Below, in pieces: positions 9,028-18,515 of a DNA stretch of 21,145 nucleotides. The notes beneath the pieces are model-generated. The model worked only from the letters and a program-made list of their open reading frames with translations. It did no database searches and was not told the origin of the DNA. Both the position numbers and the translations under genes were made by a program. Source of the DNA: Chara braunii (Eukaryota; Streptophyta; Charophyceae; Charales; Characeae); contig BFEA01000040.1 of assembly GCA_003427395.1 (NCBI GenBank), positions 1,102,843 through 1,123,987 on the forward strand, written 5' to 3'. The stretch's first letter is position 1, and each line of letters starts with the position of its first letter.

Positions 9028-10027
9028 GTTATCGTCGCGTCTCCTATTTCGGCCTCCCCTCCAGCATCCCCACCCTTTGGCAGTCTGCGCGAGCCCCTAC
9101 TCTCTCCTACCGTATTAAGGAGAACAGCGCGCCGTTATTGAGCGAGGGGAAGTGGGACGCGTGGTGGGAGGATTTCATCGAACTCGCTTTCTGTCTGTTG
9201 GAGATAGAGTTCCGCTGGTAAGAAGCGGCCCCGTTTGGAGAAGGACCGGAGCACCCAGAGGACAGCGTGGAGCTTCTGATCATCCAAGCCTGGAGAACGG
9301 CGGAGCAGGGCGATCTGCTGGGATTCGTATTCGGAAAGGTGGAGGAGGGCAATCTCACCGTGATTACGGACGAGTTGCTAGTGTTTCTGACTCAGCTGGA
9401 GGATGATCTGCCCCTAGACATCTTGTCACGCAGTGACGAGCAGCCTGGCACCCACGTGCTGTCTCGAACGCTCGAGCCGCACCTTGTGTGGTCCACGTGT
9501 ACGGAGATTGACGAGGATAACTGTCTCTATCCCTCCCAGGCGCTTTACTTGGAGATCGACGTTACCGATCTCACGTTTTGGGACCCGATCGCGAGGAGAA
9601 ACACGGCGCAGGACGAGGAGAAATGGGAGCAGAGGAAGAAGAGGAAGAAGAGGGGCTATAGAGTGAGGAACGGGACGATCCTGACGACGTCCCAGAAAGA
9701 GAAACGGGGGCAGCCAGCGGATCGAGCCAGCAGCGTGGAAAGAACGAGGAGGAAGAACGGAGGAAGTGGAAGCGCCAGGAGACCGCGGAGGGAAAGCGAC
9801 CCACGATAAACGTTTCTTCTGCCGATCCATCGATCGGGGATCCGTGGCGTGATCCGGAGCCGCCAGAAGAAGAAGACGATGGAACCGCAGCGGAGGGATC
9901 GCGGAGAAGAAGAAGAAGAAGTGAATCGCCAGCTTCCTCCGGCTCCCCGTCCCGGTCCTCCATTCGTCTACATCAAGATCTCGGCATTCGGGCTTCGTCC
10001 CCGGTCGTTCTCTCGCCGACCCCATGA
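9024..10027 (+). pseudogene. Downstream ORF4, unknown function, with a stop and a frameshift
   Basis: The frame opens at ATG 9024, overlapping the ORF3 stop. It runs with good coding character through TAA 9219 to about 9650, with acidic, Leu-rich stretches and Trp-rich segments (WDAWWEDF). Around 9611-9660 is a purine-only run of GAAGAAGAGG units. Past it the original frame degenerates, while the -1 frame gives a charged, low-complexity, probably disordered tail (Glu-rich, then Arg/Ser-rich) ending at TGA 10025-10027. I infer one protein of about 330 residues with a decayed or programmed shift in the purine run. No known domain was recognised. The original frame also stops at TAA 9807. Confidence 0.5.
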
Positions 10028-10034
10028 CTACCTC

Positions 10035-10514
10035 ATGCTTACCCGTCTTCCCGATAGACCCCCGTTCCCCGATGGTTGGTGTCCTTTCCCCCATCACCTT
10101 TTCTACCATCTCTACGCTACCCGCCTTCTAGTCTCCGTTTATCCGCATGCCACCACCCGCTCTGTGGTTGATTCCTTTCTCCTTCANGTGCTCCTGTTTA
10201 GCGCAGACTGGCGGGAATATAACCACGTAGAAATATACTGTATTATATCTGGAACTATTCCCGCCTGCGAAAACTACGAAGATTTTCGCGCCGCCCTGCG
10301 ACGGACCCTTTCTACCATCTACCCCGATTACATCGCCGCTTTTCGCCATCTTCATGAGGTCCCTCGCTTCCCCCGCATCCATCGCTCCTTCCACTACGCT
10401 ACCCTTCCCGATTTCGCCTCTCCCGCCATCAATCGATTCATGCCCCCTCTCCCCTTGAACCATCCGCCACCTCCACCCTCGATGATCCGACTGCCATTCC
10501 CCGGGAACGTCTAG
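10035..10514 (+). CDS. Downstream ORF5, unknown function, N-terminus uncertain
   Basis: This frame is open from before 9960 to TAG 10512 and is rich in aromatic residues, Pro and Arg (for example FYHLYATRLL and IYPDYIAAF), which looks like real coding. The first ATG after the ORF4 tail is 10035, seven bases past the TGA at 10025-10027. An earlier start is possible because the frame is open upstream, but there the ORF4 tail frame looks more coding. One ambiguous base at 10187 sits inside it and could hide an indel. If TAG 10512 were read through, the frame would end at TGA 10584-10586. No domain recognised. Confidence 0.45.
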   Translation: MLTRLPDRPPFPDGWCPFPHHLFYHLYATRLLVSVYPHATTRSVVDSFLLXVLLFSADWREYNHVEIYCIISGTIPACENYEDFRAALRRTLSTIYPDYIAAFRHLHEVPRFPRIHRSFHYATLPDFASPAINRFMPPLPLNHPPPPPSMIRLPFPGNV

Positions 10515-10710
10515 GGTCTACCCTTTTCCTTTTTTTCTACACGGATGCATGGTTGGCTGCCACGTGTTAGTCTACGACGGGTGTGACCCCCCCCCCCCTC
10601 CTTGGATTGTCAATAGCCCTCCCTGAGGAAATAGTAGTAGAGCTTGCATGCCACGTTGGAAGACGTTCACACTCAATTGAACGGTAAGTGGCATAGAGAG
10701 AGGAGCTCCG

Positions 10711-10800
10711 CGTGTCGATCGATTAGAGAAATCGACACGTGTTGGCAAGCAAGCAGGAGCTTGCTAATATTGGAACCCCCTGGGCGTCACATATGTGACG
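10711..10800. promoter_or_regulatory. Three consecutive inverted repeats
   Basis: There are three perfect inverted repeats within 90 bases. CGTGTCGAT/ATCGACACG has an 11-nt loop (10711-10739). AGCAAGC/GCTTGCT has a 4-nt loop (10748-10765). The 16-bp palindrome CGTCACATATGTGACG lies at 10785-10800. The palindrome contains two opposed TGACG cores, the motif bound by plant TGA-type bZIP factors. A regulatory role is inference. Confidence 0.45.
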
Positions 10801-11435
10801 AACCACTTTCTGTAACGTGCGACTTTCTGCGCAGTTGCAACGAGGGGTCCTAAGCTGGGAAGGTTGGGCCAATTACGGGAGATTGGGATGAATGGGAAAT
10901 TGCATCAGTGTCCTTGCTTTTTCGTCTTTTTCGGCGCTTCTTTTCGGATGGCTGGGTTCGGAGCTGGGTGGTCTGGGGACGGTCGGTTGATTAATTGGTT
11001 GGCCGGATGGTTGGTGCGCCACCGCGCGCGCGATTGATTAATGTTGACGTCGTTTCTTTTGTTTCGGTTCCAAACTTTTGGGCGCCGACATCACTCGGGA
11101 ATTTGCTTCGTTCTTTTTGAATTTTTCTTTTAAATCTTTTTCGAATTTTGTCGAGCCCCGATGGCTCTCGGAATTTTGGACTTTCTTCTTCTGGAATTTG
11201 TGCCTTTTTGCTTCTTTGCATTAAATAAGAATTTAGGAATTTGGATTTTCCTTGCCGCGCGGCGCTTTTTGTCTACAGGCTTCTTCATGCGGCTGCAACA
11301 AAACTCTGATTAGTAGGCGCCTTTAATCGTGTGTGTAACTGTAATTTTGGGCGGGCGCCATTGTAAGTGTATCTTTCTTCTTGCGCTTCGTCTTTCCCGC
11401 CCTTCTTCTCTTTCTTTTGCTGCGTCTTTTGTAGT

Positions 11436-11511
11436 CTACATCTGCATGATCGGATCGATGCGTGGAGAGCGGCTACGTCCCCCACGCAGCAATCAGACCA
11501 TGCAGATGTAG
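11436..11511. ncRNA. 76-nt pre-miRNA-like hairpin (candidate)
   Basis: The outer arms CTACATCTGCATG (11436-11448) and CATGCAGATGTAG (11499-11511) pair perfectly over 13 bp. The next 11 positions pair at about 7. The inner GCGTGG/CCACGC (11460-11465 and 11482-11487) pairs perfectly around a 16-nt loop. A 30-position stem with few bulges is the size and shape of a plant-type microRNA precursor. It could also be a small inverted-repeat element. Expression is unknown. Confidence 0.35.
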
Positions 11512-11921
11512 GCAATCCCTCCCCCTTCCCTTCTTCTAAGTCCTTGTAATTCCGTGTTCTTCGCGCATGCATGCAAGCTACAAATTCCGGCTGCGCGATT
11601 AGTTAACTCTCTTAACCAGCAGTTGGAAGCTTGGGGTTGCGCGATCAGGAAGGGTCGGCACACGAGCGAAGTAAGAGGTGAGTAGAGCAGGAGTCGGGCG
11701 ACCCGATGAGCTGGTGCCGAACGTGCGGGGTTGACGTGGGCCACGACGGACTGTGGGCACGGGCGAACCTGACAAGTGCGGGAGGACTAAGCGGGGTGAC
11801 GGCTTCGTGGGTTGGTGCGCGACGACGGACTGTCCGCATCGGAGAAGAAGAGCGAGAGAGAGAGAGTTGAGGTTGATGGACGCAGTTTTGCTGTTTCTTT
11901 TATCTTTTCTCCCTCCTGTCT

Positions 11922-12492
11922 TGTGTACATAAATTTTGATTTCGGCTCCGGGCAGCTTGCCCGTTTTTCAATTTCTCGGAATTTGGACTTGGATTTTTGC
12001 TCTCACTTGTCTTCGCGGTGTTCATCTCTGAGGCACCATGTGTATGCGCTGAATGAATGAATGAATGGATGCCATGTTTGATTGCCTAACTTTTTGCTGG
12101 GAACTCTTGTCTTTGCTTTTATCTGTCGCATTCGAGGCACTCGTGTGTAGAATAGGAATTTTGCACAATCTACAATCCTGTCCTTGTCTCTGCTTGTCTT
12201 TTGATTGAGCTGATTGTGATCATTGCATGCCCAGAACAACACGGAGTGAATAGACGATCGGATGTCGGGCGTGGCGAACACCGTGCGAGGACACGTGTAA
12301 ACGCGATATGAGTTGCGCACTTACACGTATCCCCGGGCGTCGACTCGTCGGGACCATCGATCGCAGATGCCTTGTCCGATTGGGAGTGGCCATCCCGGAA
12401 TCCGCAACGGCGCAGTCGCCCCGCACAAGCACGTGTAAGCCCGACGCCATTTGCGTGGCCTGCACATGCTCGCACGCGGCAATCGCGATCGC
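11922..12492. repeat. Repeat B copy 2 (571 bp)
   Basis: This is the second copy of 1224-1794, same length and orientation. On its right it meets the truncated minus-strand gag, with GCGATCG shared at the junction. On its left it meets a pyrimidine-rich sequence, the opposite of the polypurine tract expected before a plus-strand 3' LTR. Most differences from copy 1 are transitions. Confidence 0.8.
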
Positions 12493-13807
12493 AAAGGTTC
12501 GGGCATCATAGGTCATGGCACGATAAAACAAGTTGACCAGTTGGGTCTCAGTGACCCCATGGTCTTGGACGACGACCAACTCATTCATAACACCTTTGAG
12601 TGCCCTTGCACTCCTCCACTGATGAGAGTGGATGGTTTGCAGTTTGTCAGAGGCCCTTACACTTCGCGTGACATCTGCAAACCGTTCACAAAGCAGCCTG
12701 AAAATTTCAGGAAGGGGGGTGATTTTTGAGTAAGCTACCATATTGTTTTCGCATTGCGCGGCATGGGCGAGCGATCTGGCGAAGCTAACCGATGCATTTT
12801 TAAGGGCTTGAAAAGCGATGAGGACTTGTTTCTCAGAGAAGATCTTTTGCAGGTGAACGTATGAATTAATGTTCGCCTCCCAGTTCCCACTGTAGGAATC
12901 AGGAAACTTTACTTTAACTGGCTCTCTACGCGGGCGAGCTTCCTCCTCCTTAGGAGCAGCAAGCTTTGCGCCTTCTATGGCGCCTGTGTAGAATCGTTCT
13001 GTATTTTCTATTATGGCCTTCATTTCCGTGCCCACATGAAGCATCATCTTGTGTACAAACTCTCTAAGACCCAAGTGTATGGATTACAACTCGATGTCTT
13101 GGCCCCTAACCAACTGATAGTGCTCTTGCTGGGCCTTCGCCAATAATTCTATATTTCTGGCCATTATCTCCATTTTTCTCAGCACATCCGCCTGATTCTC
13201 CATCTGCTGCCGTTGTTCCTCCACCACCTGCAATTCCTTCATCACGTTATCGTATGCATCCAACCGTTGCCTTTTTTCTCTCACGAGGCGCAACCTCCAC
13301 TCCAACTTTTTCTCGTCCTCTATGACTTGGCGGCGTAACGAGTCTTCTTCTTCCTCTATCTATTTCACCACTGCCTCTTGTTCTGCCCTTGGGACATATA
13401 GCATCGCTTCCTCCTCCTCTCCCAACGACAAGTTTGCAACCCACTCCATAATCTTCTTCTCCATCCACTGATCATCTTGTTTTGTGCCACTTGATTCTCC
13501 CCTTTCCGTTCTGGTCCTTTTGTTCCTCCACTTCTACTTCCACTTCTTCTACTGCCTTCAACTTTTCCTCCTCTTCTTTCTTCAACTTCTCCATCTCCTC
13601 CTCCAATTTTTTCTTCTTTGCCGCCTGCTCCTCCATCAAGGTCAGCTTCTTGGTCTGCTTTATCAACTCTTTCTTAGCCTCTTTCTCTTTTCTCTCTTTT
13701 AAGACGGAGGCGGCTTGGTCTTCCTGAGCCTTAGTGTACGGGGTGGTGCTCTTACCGCTACGCAGGTCAACCATGGTGTTAGATGTACAACCGAGTGTCA
13801 GTTCCAC
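12486..13807 (-). pseudogene. gag: Gag-like protein of a minus-strand LTR retrotransposon, broken and truncated
   Basis: Reading leftward from ATG 13807, a short head with an RSGKSTTPYT motif leads into a Lys/Glu-rich coiled coil. After a frameshift near 13480 comes more coiled coil, interrupted by TAG 13360-13362 and ended by TAA 13084-13086. The same frame then continues at 13074 into a retrotransposon-gag-like capsid segment (about 13074-12517, with PVKVKFPDSYSG and a WEANINSYV core). A second frameshift near 12517 restores MPEPLRS before the sequence is cut by repeat B. No zinc knuckle or pol remains. This Gag is unrelated to the plus-strand one. Upstream are a 1.35-kb leader and a PBS, so it belongs to the minus-strand element whose 5' LTR is probably repeat A copy 2. 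Confidence 0.7.
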
Positions 13808-14483
13808 TCTTCACCACTTGGATTTCCACGCCCTAACTGACTTAACTTACTCACTGACTCTCTAAGGACCACAGAGCCTTACCCTTTGATCCAGCCAGGT
13901 TACCACGGCCGACAGAAGCTTTCACCACCACTGTCATTTACAATCCAGACCCAGATGCCCTGCACTTGCGGTCAATCCCACCTGACTTTCACTCCGGTTC
14001 AAGACCTTGTCAACTAGGGTCTCTAGCCTAGACCTAATACTAAGTTGTCACTACAGGACTTAAGTGCTGATTAGGAGGCATTTAAGGAGATCCCCCATAA
14101 CTCCTCAAGAATTGTTTAACGTTGCAGACAGGACGACGCGATCAGCAAGTCCTCTTAACACTTAGACAACTGGTTGTGCAGCCCACAACTCGGATTTTGG
14201 GCCACCCATGCCACACTGTTCAGCCTGCCGATGTGTACCGGTCCTTGGGAGGGTTTGTCCTCCGGGACGTGTCAGTCGTCCGACATGGAATTAAGCCCTA
14301 CTCAGCCCGTGTGGGTTTGGTCAACGCAGCTCTACGACCTCATACACGGAATCCTAATACCTGGACAAAAGAGACTCAATGCAGAAAGAAGAGACAGACA
14401 GACTCAGCAAGTACCACAGGGTGAGTGCACATCCATAGGGCGAGGGGATAGGTTGAAGGCTTGGCGAGAGTATACCAACTCCA
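13808..14483 (-). other. Leader of the minus-strand element, proximal part
   Basis: No coding frame or RNA gene was recognised. The stretch separates the gag start from the GGTCAA array and reads as untranslated leader of the minus-strand element. Confidence 0.4.
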
Positions 14484-14660
14484 GCTTGGTCAATTTCGTG
14501 GTCAACAGCCCTGGTCAACGCTGGTCAACTCTTGGTCAACTCGTCGGTCAACACCTTGGTCAACTCTTGGTCAACGCCAAAGTCAATGTCAAACAACTCC
14601 CTGGGTCAAAGTCTTGGTCAACGTTGGTCAACCCCTCGGTCAACGCCTTGGTCAACCTTT
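14484..14660. repeat. GGTCAAC array (dense W-box-like sites)
   Basis: There are about 13 copies of GGTCAA, mostly as TTGGTCAAC, in about 165 bp. They are usually spaced 10-13 bp apart, close to one DNA helical turn, with a gap near 14575-14602 that holds degenerate copies. The reverse complement is GTTGACC, the W-box core TTGACC recognised by plant WRKY factors. It lies in the leader between PBS and gag of the minus-strand element. Confidence 0.75.
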
Positions 14661-14898
14661 AACTCGGCTATGGCTACCGACACCTTTCTTCCTCACCAAC
14701 CTTCGTTGTTCTCCTTCTCCCTCCCTCCTTTCTCACTTTCTTCTTCCTTCACCCCGGCTATGTCTTTCTTTTCCCTCCTTTGTCTCTCCTTTCTTCTTCA
14801 TTGGCTATGGCTTCTCTCTCCTCTTCGTCTCTCCGTGTTCGAACTCGGCGGCTATGGCCGCCACTTCCTTCCTTGGACCGCACCATAATCTTGTATCG

Positions 14899-15039
<141 letters not shown>

Positions 15040-15163
15040 GTTGCCTTCTTTGCAGGTACGCGGCACCTTTCTCCAATAGCGCAGCTATGGCGGACCCTCC
15101 TCCTTCTTTGGCGCAGCTACAGCTATGGCGCCCAGACAGCGACGCTGCGTGGAATAACGGGAA

Positions 15164-15178
15164 CCAACTCCGATACCA
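15164..15178 (-). other. Candidate primer binding site, minus strand
   Basis: On the minus strand this reads TGGTATCGGAGTTGG, one T after a terminal CA at 15181-15180. That is the textbook LTR-end-then-PBS arrangement. Ten of the first 11 bases equal the plant initiator tRNA-Met PBS. It faces the minus-strand gag. Confidence 0.65.
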
Positions 15179-15179
15179 A

Positions 15180-15428
15180 TGCAATCAGACTCGTTTTCTT
15201 CTTCACTTCGCATTCATGCAAACAGATGGCAATTCACACTGGCGTTGTGCGCCCACACAAAGCTCTGAGATAATCAAGCCAAGAACACAGAACAGTTACA
15301 AACTCGCTTCCATCTGGCTATGGCGCCTGAGCGCTCACACACATCCTTCGTCCGTCACTGTATCCACACACTCTTCACACGTACTCGTCTCTGGATCACC
15401 CTGAATATCCCATGCACATACACTCTGC

Positions 15429-15467
<39 letters not shown>

Positions 15468-15989
15468 AACTCAGAGTCTGCCTCTAAGCTACAACGGCTA
15501 TGGCCGTTCTACTACTATTGGCTATGGACGGACTATCTCCCTTCAGCCCACTTCAACTTCGGGCAACTAGAGACCACCTCGCACAAGACGCTTTGGCAGC
15601 GCTTCCGCATTGTTCACGCAGGAATGAATGAATGGTTGGACGCTACCTCTTGATTTATACTTCTGTAGGTCGCTGTTCTGCCCTTTTCCACTGGGCCCAT
15701 TGTGCACACAGTCCCTCATGGTACTTGTTGACCGTACAAAGTGAGACTGGAACTGGGTACCGCTGACTAAGCGAAGTTGGACTCACCACTTGCCCACTTG
15801 CCTTTGGCCTGCTGTGTATAACGTGAGAAGAAACTTGAAAGGCCACTTCCGGACCTTCCGGAAGTTTACGGACTTGGTCTTTCAGGACTGTAGCAGCTAC
15901 GACCTTGACCTTTCAGGACTGTTGCAGCTACGACCTTGACCTTTCCGGACTGTTGCAGCTACAACAACTATGACCCCTATGCAGGTGTG
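15180..15989 (-). repeat. Probable 5' LTR of the minus-strand element, containing repeat A copy 2
   Basis: The part from 15249 to 15989 repeats 515-1227. The LTR probably runs from 15180 to about 15982, since both strands then start with TGCA and the termini are TG...CA. The PBS sits one base away. It holds a CA microsatellite (15429-15464, longer than in copy 1) and 31-bp tandem units at 15885-15946 plus a partial third. The six bases after 15982 (GGTGTG) are also shared with copy 1, so the outer boundary is uncertain by that much. Confidence 0.6.
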
Positions 15990-16183
15990 ACCCCTACTTC
16001 GACAGGTCTAAGGTTCAAGGCCCGACAACTACTCAGACCTACGACAGACAACTTTCAACTACTAACACACAGGTCACGGGTTCAAGACACACAGGGTCAA
16101 CTGGATATTGTACACAGGTAAGGTAAGGTCTAGGGATCGAGCTCTGGGATCTGCATCTGTGACTGCAAACAGGTGAAAATCGT

Positions 16184-16233
<50 letters not shown>

Positions 16234-16341
16234 TATGAGTTCACAATTTGCTATTATAATCGATTCCTTGGTTCTCCATCTTGGTTGGAGAATGGGCACT
16301 TTGAAAACTGGGAGCAATATGTTGCACTGACTTTACATACA

Positions 16342-16424
<83 letters not shown>

Positions 16425-16500
16425 GGCAGACTGCGGCTAAATAGCCCGTGCAGCCATGACCAAAACACAGAAGTTCATCACCACCACGCATCACGAAGTT
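15990..16500. repeat. Gene-free flank with (AG)n and (AC)n microsatellites
   Basis: An AG tract occupies 16187-16229 and an AC tract occupies about 16337-16419. Between and around them I see no gene. The minus-strand Cys/Val ORFs over the AC tract are microsatellite artefacts. Confidence 0.85.
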
Positions 16501-17261
16501 CAAAATGACTGAAAATTTTGGCATGAAGACCGCAAAAGAGCAATACATGGGGAATCCCTCGACCGGTTTCGCCTGTCCCCGCAGGTCTCCTCAGGAGGGT
16601 GGCTCAAGTGAGCCTTCGTGCTCGAAAAGGAGGCTCAAAGCCTTGCCTCCCTCTATATGTAGTGTTTTCCACAGTGTATCCCTTCCTGTGGGTCCCGTTA
16701 CAGCGTCCCGTCCGTCGTCCCCTGCCGACCTTTCCAGGAAGACAAGACAACTTTCCTATTCTCTCGCCTGACAAGATGTCCTTCCCCTCGTAACGTCATG
16801 CCCGAGCGATCTTACCGCTGACCTCGTACTCCCCATTTCCCAAAACGTTTCGTGAAAATACTGCGCTACATCTCCCGGTGTCCGTCCTAACTACAAAAAG
16901 GAGACCGGGTGCCGAACCTTACAAAATATTTGCGAAAATGAAAATAGACATCGAAGAAAAGAAAAGAATCCCGTGCCCCCGAGGGGCCCGTCAACCGCGC
17001 ATCTCCGAAAATACTCCGGAAAATACCGCAGTGCCTTAGGGCTGAAAAACTCGAAGGCTCATAAAATTTGAATGTGTCGCAAAAGCCTGACTAAAAACGG
17101 AGACACAAAACGAAGAAAACGAAGAACCAAAAACGAAGAACAAAAAACCGTCCTAAAACCGTCCTAAAAAACTGCTCAAAAAATTAGGCATGAAAACGAA
17201 AAGATAATATGGGGTTCCAAAACTAGCCGCACTCAACCCGACACCATCGGATCTAAGTGTG
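16501..17261. other. Region without a recognisable gene
   Basis: Short ORFs only. Between about 17095 and 17170 there are repeated AAAACGAAGAA and AAACCGTCCTAAA units in A-rich DNA. This may be the degraded downstream part of the minus-strand RT element beginning at 18515, but no domain supports that. Confidence 0.4.
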
Positions 17262-18515
17262 CTATTCCGGCTTCCTCGCCTTGGATAATCTCCTCAACTT
17301 AGCTGAGCCGGCTACAGCTTCGTACATGCGTTTAAGTGCTCGATCTGGCACAGCCTTGGCTAAGTCAGCCAAAGCACCGAGAAAGACCTCCGGGGGGTAA
17401 CCCCGGAGGTATGCCTCACACACAGCGTATCCAATTGCTCCGAGCACCAGTTGCTTACTGGTGGCATAGTCCTAGAGTCTCTTAATCGTGGCCGTCAGCA
17501 ATGCTCTTTTTACGCTCTTCGGTGAATAAGAGTCGTACTCCTGCATTGTCTGAAAAACGAGAGTCTCGTTTTCGTTCAACACTCCGGTGTTCTTCGTGTT
17601 GGGTGTGTAGTGCAGTTGGAGAGGTTTTTTGCAGATCATCATCATCCCTCTGACGAAATCCCACGTTAGTCCGCAGTCATCCTTGCGGATCACTTCAAGG
17701 TGTCGGTCATATATCTCTTCAAAAGCCTCAAAGAGATTGCTTGGATACTCGCGGTTCTGCATACTGCCCGTGATCCCAGCGACGATAGTAATATCGTCCA
17801 TGATCCTCCATCCTCCCACCAGTCTCCTGTCGGCCCCCAGTTCCTTAATGAAGTGTAGCTCGGCCATCGCACAAGTGATGGAGGCGAGGATAGGACTGGT
17901 TGCTTTTCCCATTGGTATCCCGAACACTTGCCTGACCAATGTCGTGCCGCATCTTACGGCTGTGTGTCTGAGGTCGTATCTAACATCTTCCATGATCATC
18001 TTGAGTGGTAGTCCCACATAGCCGTCAATTTTCTTCTTGTTGTTGTTGATCACACATAGCTTGCCTCTAAAGGAAACTCGCACCTGCTTGCAACCATCGT
18101 CCTCGTACCTCCGCAGTAGTTGCTGCTCCGCCTGGATTACTGCTCCATGCGGGATGCGGGAGAACATTTCTTTTATGTCATAGCATTTGTCCGTTGCCTG
18201 GTCACATCCAGCAATCCTTAACTGTTGCGAGGTAGCCTGAAGACGTTGTAGGGCCAAACCCTGGTAGACTTTCGAGCCTTAGTCGACCCCACTGCGGGTC
18301 CCAGTTGGCTCGGCCCGCCCACACTTATGCTCAGGGCGCGGGCCATTCGTCCCAAGGTCACCCCCACCTAGTGCATTGAGATGGATGGGGGTGGGCCATC
18401 TCGCGAGAGAGCTTTGACATTGGGGATGTAGCTCAACCCTCACGCCGGGTGGTAGTCTCGCTGGTCGTTCCGCAACGCTGATTTTTTTTCGATTCTTTAT
18501 TGTGTTCTCAAGCAA
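17262..18515 (-). pseudogene. Reverse transcriptase fragment, Penelope-like type, interrupted
   Basis: One minus-strand frame runs from 18515 to 17262 with in-frame TAA 18279-18281 and TAG 17472-17474. The central 261-codon part carries RT motifs: motif A (CYDIKEMFSRIPH), motif B (GIPMGKATSP, then ILASITC) and motif C with MDD at 17793-17801. After motif C comes SYSPKSVKRALL followed by a basic helix, which resembles the HS-x-HP-x-K region after the RT core in Penelope-like elements. It is quite unlike the Ty3 RT at 5368-6858. No GIY-YIG endonuclease was found downstream. The segment before 18279 is doubtful coding. A group II intron or other non-LTR RT is a less likely alternative. It appears to be a dead fragment. 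Confidence 0.65.
18422..18495 (+). other. tRNA-like start with poly-T, possible SINE or tRNA remnant
   Basis: GGGGATGTAGCTCA equals the first 14 bases of common tRNA-Ala-type genes (A-box core TAGCTCA). A loose B-box-like GGTCGTTCC follows, then a run of eight T residues that could end Pol III transcription. The arms do not fold as a tRNA, so it is at best a remnant, and it overlaps the doubtful upstream part of the minus-strand RT frame. Confidence 0.2.

Larger units (their letters stand above)
10587..11921. other. Gene-free region with clustered inverted repeats
   Basis: It starts with a run of 12 C residues (10587-10598). No reading frame looks coding. Much of 11040-11260 is T-rich. Inverted repeats at 10711-10800 and 11436-11511 are listed separately. 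It may be the 3' untranslated or LTR region of the plus-strand element, but no matching upstream copy was found. Confidence 0.4.

Noticed and set aside
10024-10027. A fourth ATGA overlap
   Set aside because: The ATG at 10024 opens a frame that soon meets TAG and looks non-coding. ORF5 is in another frame with its ATG at 10035, so I did not count it with the other three.
9426-10109. A 227-codon minus-strand frame across ORF4
   Set aside because: It mirrors the purine-rich plus-strand coding region as Ser/Leu/Pro-rich sequence with no domain, while the plus-strand frames connect to their neighbours.
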